Shown piece by piece: positions 50,301-59,300 of a stretch of 64,000 bases of DNA (within the stretch, counting starts at the first letter, position 1; each line of letters opens with the position of its first letter). Below the pieces are notes generated by a model. That model did not search any database. It was not told the DNA's origin and worked only from the letters and a program-made list of their open reading frames with translations. The stretch is from contig NW_023603184.1 in the NCBI RefSeq assembly GCF_014898055.3, positions 107,932,615 through 107,996,614 on the forward strand. Reading direction: 5' to 3'. This DNA comes from Talpa occidentalis. Taxonomy: Eukaryota > Chordata > Mammalia > Eulipotyphla > Talpidae. The translations under genes were made by a program, and so were the position numbers.

Positions 50301-53300
50301 AGGATATTTAAAATAATAGGTTATCTTATTTTAAATGAATCTAATACTACACACTTACATTTTTACAAGTTAAAAAGGGCAATTAATTGTAAATATATAT
50401 ATTGCAAATGTTAAATGAGATTTCCTCCATGAATTTGGAAATCTTATATAGGATTGCAAAATGCTATATGTCATGATAGATACTAGACAACTACAGCACA
50501 ACCCACTGCAAATCATATTTTTTACATTTGCTATAAATAAAGTTAGGGTATCTTTCATATATTATTAATAAACTATTAATCAAAATGTATTATTATTATA
50601 AGTATATAATTTAATGTAAACTTGGAAATTGCAGCATGCCAATAACAGCTACAATCAGAAGAGTATGGTGGTCTACAGGAGATCTAGTAAAGGAAGAACT
50701 ATAGTAGGATTTGATGATGTCTAACTAGCAAGACCTAAGAAGAGTGATTATGTATTTGGCAGACTTAAGTATCTGAGTACTTAGGAAGAGCAAATAATTT
50801 GCATGTGTCTACTTAGTAAACACACTATTCATTCTACTTCTGTGTAAGAGAGAGAAAACAGTTGCTATAATCTGGTCTAATAAGCCACTAAATTATCCAT
50901 TTTCCTTTAGATTCACCTACAATAAATGCTAACAAGAAGACAGTATCCCAGATAGCAGTCTTGTTTTTTTTTGTTTGTTTTTTTGTTTTTTTAAGATTGA
51001 TTGATTGTATACAATCAGAAGTGCTGGGTACAGTGAGAAGCGCTGGAGGGTGAGAGAATTCACCAGAGCCAGAGCGGGGAGCAGAGCAGGCAGAAGGACC
51101 GAAGTACACTGCTGAGGGGAGCAGCGGGCCGCAGGAGAGGTCTGTGTGCCTTGTGGGACCCTCCTCCAGTGGTTGGGGAGCAGCCGGGGATCAAACTGGT
51201 GTTGCAGAGGCTGCAGGCAGCTTCGCAACCCAGCGCTCAACCGCTGCGCCACCAGGGAGGCCCAGCATTCTTGGTTTTACCACAATAAATTAGTAAATTG
51301 GTACTTTCATCAAGATGTCTGCCTGATTTATAGCCTACCTCAGTTTCTCTGATATTGATGATTTTTTAGATGAACTGAAAATTTTCAATTCAAGTGAAAA
51401 TCTGAGCCATAGCAACCCAATGAAGAACAGAATTATCAACAGAAAATGCCAGCTGGCCTTCTTCCTTAAAAACTAAACTGATAACCACATTTCAATAATA
51501 ATGTTAGTTTAAAAGCCCAATGGTCCAAATGACATGAAGAGAATTTAAAAAAAAAATGTTTTACTTACTTTACCAACATGTTTATATCTCAGAATAGCTG
51601 AACCAATAAAGTTAATTATTAAGTGAAACTTAATTCTTATTAGTAAAGAATTTATTTGTCATGTGACAGTGGTAAGGATCTTAGGGTAAAGTGATCTTGT
51701 TTATAATATCAAGACAAAAACTAGTAAGGTGTGATGTAAAATACACACTACTTATAACTCTGAATGGATATCAGAATAGCATCATAATCTAAGTTTATGT
51801 AGACATAGACAAAAGATGAACTGGGATGGGTTCCTATTACAGATCTTTAATGAAAATATGAATGTACAATCTTAAACATCCTAAATAAGTAAAGCGGGAC
51901 TGCATTTCTGGGTAGGAAAGTGGCAGAGGTGTGCTTCTGCTAGAACAACTAGAAAAATTGGATAAAATGCAGAGAGCATCTGTCTATTGTGGCAACAAGA
52001 ACTAAAGAGGCTAAGACTGGAGAAGAAGGAAACTGAGAGTGGCAAGTTCACCACTTTACCCCAGTTAGGGACATTTTCCAATTCTGTCACTGAAACGGAG
52101 AACAGTTAAACAGGACATATCCTCCCAAATGGATTCAGGCTAATAATGGAGGATTTACAAGGGAGCAGAGAAATCAATAGAATTTTCAGCAGCCACCAAA
52201 AGTTGGTGCTTCAAGCACATAGCTGATCTTTTTCTAAGGGCATTGACAAACTATTGCGGCTATACAAGGAAAGGGATTAAAAACCTAAGCAAAATCTTAC
52301 CAAGTGGAAGGACTTATTTGCATATCATACACCCAACAAAGGGTTTATATTTAAGATCTATAAAGAATCCATACAACTCAATAAAAACTATAACCCAAGC
52401 AAGAAATACACGGAAGACTTAGACAGTTCTCCAAAGAAGATATACAAATAGTCAATGGTACATGAAAAAATTGTCAGTATTACTTTCTAGCAGGAAAATA
52501 CAAATCCAAATACACTGAGATATCCCCTCTCATCTGTGAGAACAGCCCATGTCAAAAAGACCAGAACAACAGATGTTGATGAGAGTATAGAGAAAACCAA
52601 ACCCTCATACACTGTTGGTGGGAATGTAGTATGATCTAGCCCTTATGGAAAACAATATCGAGGTTACACAAAATGTTAAAAATAGACATACCATGTGCTC
52701 CCGCATTTCCACCCCTATGTATCTGGACAAAAAAAGTGGAAACGCTAATCTGAATGAGTATTCACTCTTATGTTCATTGTAACACTATTTACAATAATCA
52801 AGCCATGTAAATAACCAAGGACAGTGAAGTGATAAAGAATATGTAGTACATATTCACAATGCAAAAATACTCAGCTATTTAAAAAGAGATGAAATCTTGC
52901 AATTTGCAACAACATGGATGGAACTGGAGGGAATTATATGTTAAGTGAAATAAGACAAATGCAGAATAATTTCACTCTTCTGTGGACTAGAGTGAAACAA
53001 AACAAAGGAAAAGACAAAACAAAACTAAACAAACCCTAGAACCTGACTGCAAAATTGAAATTACCAAAGGGGTGGATCCAGTGGATTGTGGTGCAAGATT
53101 ACAGGTGCTTTAGTGTGAGTATGGGGTGGCCACATACCACTAAAGAGGTGAGAACCTGTACCTCTAAATCAGATTCAGTCTTGTTAATCAAGACTTCCTC
53201 AGTTAAAAGCAGTACTATCAAAAACAACAAAGCCAAGTAATATTTCATTGTGTGCATGTACCACATCTTGATCCAGCAGCAACATGGATGGAGCTGGAAG

Positions 53301-56300
53301 GGATTATGCTCAGCGAAATAAGCCAGAAATAAAAATACCAGATAGTCTCACTCATAGCAGGAATTTAGAAAACCTAAATAAGGGACCAGGAAAAAGACTA
53401 ATTATAATAAAGTAAAAATCAAAATCAACAAGCAACTCTAAACCAGAGACACACTGCAGGGGTGAGGGGGGAGTAGGATCAAAACAAGGAGGGTGGGAAT
53501 TGTATGGGGACTATAACCAATGCATACATTGTGCAAAAATGAAAAATAATGTAAAAAATATATAAAATAAAAAAATGAAAAGAATGGAAAAAACCATATC
53601 AAAACAACAAAGCCTCTGAAAAGCAGAGTAGAGGATTTCAGCAGTCTTCCAAGAGAAAGATTGGAATCTGGGAACTGTGAGGAAGAGAGGCCTCAGAGAA
53701 TGCACTCTTCTCTAAATTGAAAAGTCTGAGAGTCTGAGGTGAACAGAGGAGATTGGGTCTTGAAAGGATGACACGCAAACTCAACTCTACCAGCTCCTGA
53801 TTGACTTAAGTGATCTCCCACCAACATTTACCTAGGAAATGAAATAACACCATCTGGAATTCCTACATTTTTTTGTAGGACAAGAACGAATTTTATTCAA
53901 AAAAAAAAGAACCAATGGGAAATTTCAGAAGTGAAAAATAAAATTTCCAAGTGAAAATCAGTAATAAAAAGGATAGAAAAAAATGAAGTTTGCAAATATT
54001 TGAATTAGTTATTAAGAATAAATTAGAGAACACAATTAAGAGATAGATGAAGATACACTGAATAAAGTAAAAAAAAAATGAGAGAGAGAAAAGGGGGAGG
54101 GGGAAGGGAGAGAGTTTAGATACACAGAAAATATACAAATACTTTTTACAATAAAGCACCTGGATAACAAAAGGACATAGGCAAATTGCTTAGCAAGTTT
54201 TTTCTGATACTTAAGAATAGTATTAGATAAATTATAGCTGTTTAGTACCTATTTTGTTTCTTCATTTCACATAAACTTAACAGGTATAATCTTCAAACAA
54301 CAAAAATTGAAGCAAAGATAAAGACAAAATTGTAGCTCAGAGTAGGTGATGATAGTTAAACAGGACCTAACCTTTCCAATGAATTCAGACTCCAGACTGA
54401 GATTAATCACATTTCAGAGTACTGAATAAAATGCAGACGTCAGTTATCTTTGCAAATCTTAAAGAAAGTAAGAGAAAGACCAGAAAGTTAAAAGAAAATG
54501 TCCTGATTTTTCAAAAGAGCAGAGGATAGGTTTAATAATTTACAGACAACTTTACATTGAAAACCAGTACAAAAAGTTCATTGCTGATCAAGCAGTTTAT
54601 GAGCATTTTAGAAAGGATGACTTAATTGCTAGGAGTCAAATGGATTTATGCCAAATTATATTATGTAGTTGATATTTATGAAGTTGATATTTATGTAGGT
54701 AACTAGACTTTATTTTGAGCAATCTCATTATAGACTTAAGAAAAAGTTTGTGAAAGAGTGTACATGATTGTTTAAAAAACTTGTTAATTCACTGATTGCT
54801 TAGATGAATTGGGATGTCAACCTGCCCTTTAAACATTTTTATTGAAGCTCTCATAGCCATAGAAAACTTACTTATCAAATATGTAGAATTAAACCCAGGA
54901 GAGATGGCTTATGTAGACAGCAGACTCAAAATTAATTTAATAAGATGAAATCATGATGATTAATAAGATGATTTCATCTTATTAAGTTAATAAGACAATC
55001 AAAATAAAATTAAATAGAAAAATAAAGGTCCACATTTGTATGTAAAACATAAAAAGCTTAGTATAGATATGAGATGGGAGAGACCTGGCCTGGCAGGAAT
55101 GGCAATAAAAAGGTAATGGGAATTTTATTTCATCACAAACTTAATATGAAGCAGTAAAGTAAAATTACTACTAAAAGCACTAGTATAGGGCCTCCCTGGT
55201 GGCACAGAGGGTTGGGGTGCAGCCTATGAGGCTGTCTGTGGCCACTGCAGCACGAGTTTAATCCTAATCCCCAGCAGTGGGGCAGCCCACATGGCGCAAC
55301 AGACCTCTCCTGCCTCACCCACTGCTCCCCTCAGCAGTTTATTTCATTCAATCTGCCTGTGCTGTTCCGCACTCTGTTTCTGGTGAATCCTCTCACCCCC
55401 CACATCTCTGGTCTGTTCCCCAGTTCTTAAATGCATGAATTAATAAATTTTTTAAAAAAGATTTATTCATTTATTCATACAAGCACTGGGCACAGTCAGA
55501 AGTGTGGGAGGGTGAGAGAATTCACCAGAGCCAGAGCGGGGAGCAGAGCGGGCAGAAGGACTGAAGTACACTGCTGAGGGGAGCAGCGGGCCACAGGAGA
55601 GGTCTGCGCGCCATGCTGGACCCTCCTCCAGTGGCCGTGGAGCAGCCGGGGATCGAACTGGCGCCGCAGAGGCTGCGGGCCAGCGCTCAACCGCTGCGCC
55701 ACGGGGGAGGCCCTGAATTAATAAATCTTAAAAAAAATTAAAGCACTAGCATAATCTCCTATCACACTGGTAAAGACCATTATCCACTTTGCTCTACTCT
55801 GTGCAAAAGTTATACTTCAATGTTCAGTTTTATTTTATGAATGATTTTGACAAACCATAGAAAATTCTGGGAGGAAGAATCAAAAGTAGAGAGAAATATA
55901 GATATCTCATAAATAACAGAAAGGATTTGTATGTATTTAGCTAGAGCAAAGACTCAGATTAGGAATTGCAACTATTTTTAATGTTGGAAGGACTTTGATA
56001 TGTAAGAGGAATAAAATATGAATTCATTTTTCCTCTGTGTAGCTATCAATGATTAGAATCAGATATGAAGTCAGATTTGTCTTAACATTATAACAAAGAG
56101 TTTTCTAGCAACTGGCATTTTCTAACAATAAAATCAGCAACCTTATTTGGAAGATATTTGAGGTATTAAAGGAGAGGTAGACTACCCATCTTTTAGGAAT
56201 TCTGTAGACAATGTTATGTGGATCAGAAATTGATATAAGGATTTTAGAGTATTTTACACATGTAACTCAGCAATTGAAGTTTAGGGTACATTTCTAAACA

Positions 56301-59300
56301 TAATGGAGTTTCACTAAAAGATCTGCTCTAGTAAGACATTTTTCAAAATGAAGATTCAGCCTAGACATTGTCTTTGGACACTGGGAATTTTGTTTGGACT
56401 GGTGTTGCCTGCTCTCAACACAACACACAACTTTTAGGTGAATATATACTGAGGACTCTATGAAACAAAACCAATGTTGCATTTGGATTAGAGCCACTCA
56501 TTTTAATAATTAAAATAGCCTTCATGCAATAAACTAGCAAGAGCTCTAGGACCAAGCAGGTATGTAAAAGCTAGACTTCAGGACTGTTCTAGATTGAATG
56601 ACGCTAAAAGGAACTTCCTAAACCAGCATTTCTGACTAATAGAGAGTTGAACTTTTGAATTTATGATTTTGACTTTAATAAGTAATCCTTGCACAAGCTG
56701 TGACTCATTTAATGTCATTCTCACCATGTTTATTAAATTAAGGAAATTAAGCCCAACGTCTTGAGTGAAAAAACTCCTCTTTAAAAACAGGTGTGACTGT
56801 TCCTCCACCAAGTCAGACCGATGCTTGGCTTCAACATCATTATCTCCCTTCCTTGGGGTTTCAGTTTGATAAAACTCCTTTAGCCTCTGACACTGCTCCT
56901 CTACCTAAAAAGGAGAATAAGAAGGAAAGTTAAGAATACATAAAAAAAACTTTAAATTAAAATAAGAATAGATTCCAATAAAAGCTTATATAAAAATTAA
57001 AATTATGTGTCTGAATTCTTTCAGTAATTATTGACTATTGTCAGTTTGCTGAAGAGACATGAAAAATCTGTTGAGGTTGTAAACAACAGGACTACCACTG
57101 GGTAGTAAATTGAACTGACAAGTTTATTACCAATAAAAACTACTTACTGTAGCCAAACTCATATTTATAACATATACGAGTATATATTGCAATTGGGCAC
57201 AATTTATGTCAAATACCAGTATGGTCCCATTTAAAGCTAAGTTTTAGAATTTAGAAGACATTATATACACATGTATTATACTTAATTATATTATAAAAGA
57301 ATTCAAATCAGAAAGAAATATAAGTCAGCAAAAATACATGAGTAATTATATTAGAAATGAGTAATGGGTATAAACCACAGTATGCGTCTAATCAGTGATA
57401 AAACAGAAAAAGAATACAAATAATAACTAATTTTCTATACATGTATTAATATTAAACTGCCCCAATGAGTTAATCTTATCGAGGTGCATTGCCTCCTTAG
57501 AATTATATTTTCCCACTTACTAACTAGTATAAACAGCACTAGATTATTTAAAGTCACTCTTTGAACAGAGCTTATATAAAATCAAATGTGCCTATAGAAA
57601 TATAGATTGACACATAATTGATACAGAAGTAGTAGAAAATTTGACACAAGTTTTTACACATTTTGAATAATAGTTAATGGACAATGGCACAAGACTCAAC
57701 TGGTAACTACCAAAAGCAAACTAAATAAAGTGAGGAATTTCAGGCTATGGTAAGTCACTCTATTGTAAAGATTTTCACATCATCTTACTTTAAATTAACA
57801 TAATAAGAGAGCCTGAAGATGGTGTGAAAACTGAAGTTCTCTCTTCATTTCCCATATTCTAATTGGCCATGCCTGTTTTGCTGATGCTAGCTTCCAGAAT
57901 GTACTTTCTTCAATTTTCTGTTCCTACTTATCTCATGATTTAGTTAACATGCTACCTCCTTCATGTAGCCCTGTAAGATTCCCTCATAAGAATTAAGCAT
58001 GTATTTCCTTGAGTTTCCCACACACAGTTCTGGGGAAAAATAAACTATAAGCAAATTATTCTAACACAAAGACAAGCATATAGCCAATGTCATAGGCATA
58101 TGAAAGACCACAAACTATTTAGTATAAACAGGGAAGGAAGTGGCATTGGATTTGTGTTTTTCAGAACTATTCAGGTTGAGAGGGAGTCGGAGAAGGGAAT
58201 CCTAGATGGAAGGAATAACATATGTGAAGGCACTGGCTGATTCAGAATATGAATATTCTCAGTGTAGGTGAAGTCCAGATTGCACTAGCTGAGTGCTAAG
58301 AAAGAGGATAGAGGGTGCTGGGTGCTAAGAAAGAGGATAGAGGGTGCTGGTCAGCAGGGTTTAACTTGCCTTCTACTGTAACTACATGCTATGACTCATT
58401 CTTATGAGTTTGAAACAATGGAATCTTGTCACAATGACTCAGTCATGACAACCAACAGTACTTCAGTAGGATTGGGCACTCCAGACTGGGGTGTTAATTG
58501 ATGCGCTGTCAGTTATGTGTGATTCTCACCCATAAACTTTAATTTATCCTCCTTTTCTTGCTCTTAAAAGAGTCTTCTTGAATGCAAGTGAGAATGATGT
58601 CATTATAGGGATCCCCTTGAATCTGCACTAGATTATTTATTTATTTATTTTAAAGAGCTTTCTTTTTTTTTAAGATTTATTTATTTATTTATACAAGCAC
58701 CACGTACAGTCAGAAGTGCGGGAGGGTGAGAGAATTCACCAGAGCCAGAGCGGGGAGCAGAACAGGCAGACTGATGAAGTACACTGCTGAGGGGAGCAAC
58801 AGGCGGCAGGAGAGGTCTGCGCACCATGTGGGACCCTCACCCTGAGGCCAGGGATCGAACCAGTGCTGCAGAGGCTGCGGGCAGCTTCGCAACCCAGCAC
58901 TCAACCGCTGCACCACTGGGGAGGCCCTGCACTAGATTATTTTTAAAGCAAATTAATGATAGTCTTTCATACTATATCTATTTTGGACAAAAGTTTTTTT
59001 GTAACTTGCTTCACAAATTATATTTGTCAAATTATATGAATTTCAAGAGGTAATATAACCAGATTTGTTTTAGAATAAACATTTTTTGAAAGGAGGGATA
59101 AAGGGGAGAAATATGTTAGACAAAAAGAATGGGCAGAAAACAAATTCTCTGAGCCAGATGAGAGAGGACCTGTACAAAGGATGTAATGGTGCAAAGGGAG
59201 AGAAAGGAGAATTCAGAAATCTTTTCAATAGTTGCTATTGGCAGACATGGGATAACATGGCCTGTGAAACAGAAAAATCAAAAAGAAGGAGATAGCAAAT

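Larger units (their letters stand above)
49441..56724 (-). other. CCDC141 intron w2-w3
   Basis: Holds a SINE (50964-51263), old L1 (52260-53220), a young inverted L1 (53235-53595), a purine tract (54071-54116), a hairpin (54937-54985) and a nested SINE pair (55188-55739). 49441-50940 and 55755-56720 appear unique and AT-rich. Confidence 0.7.
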
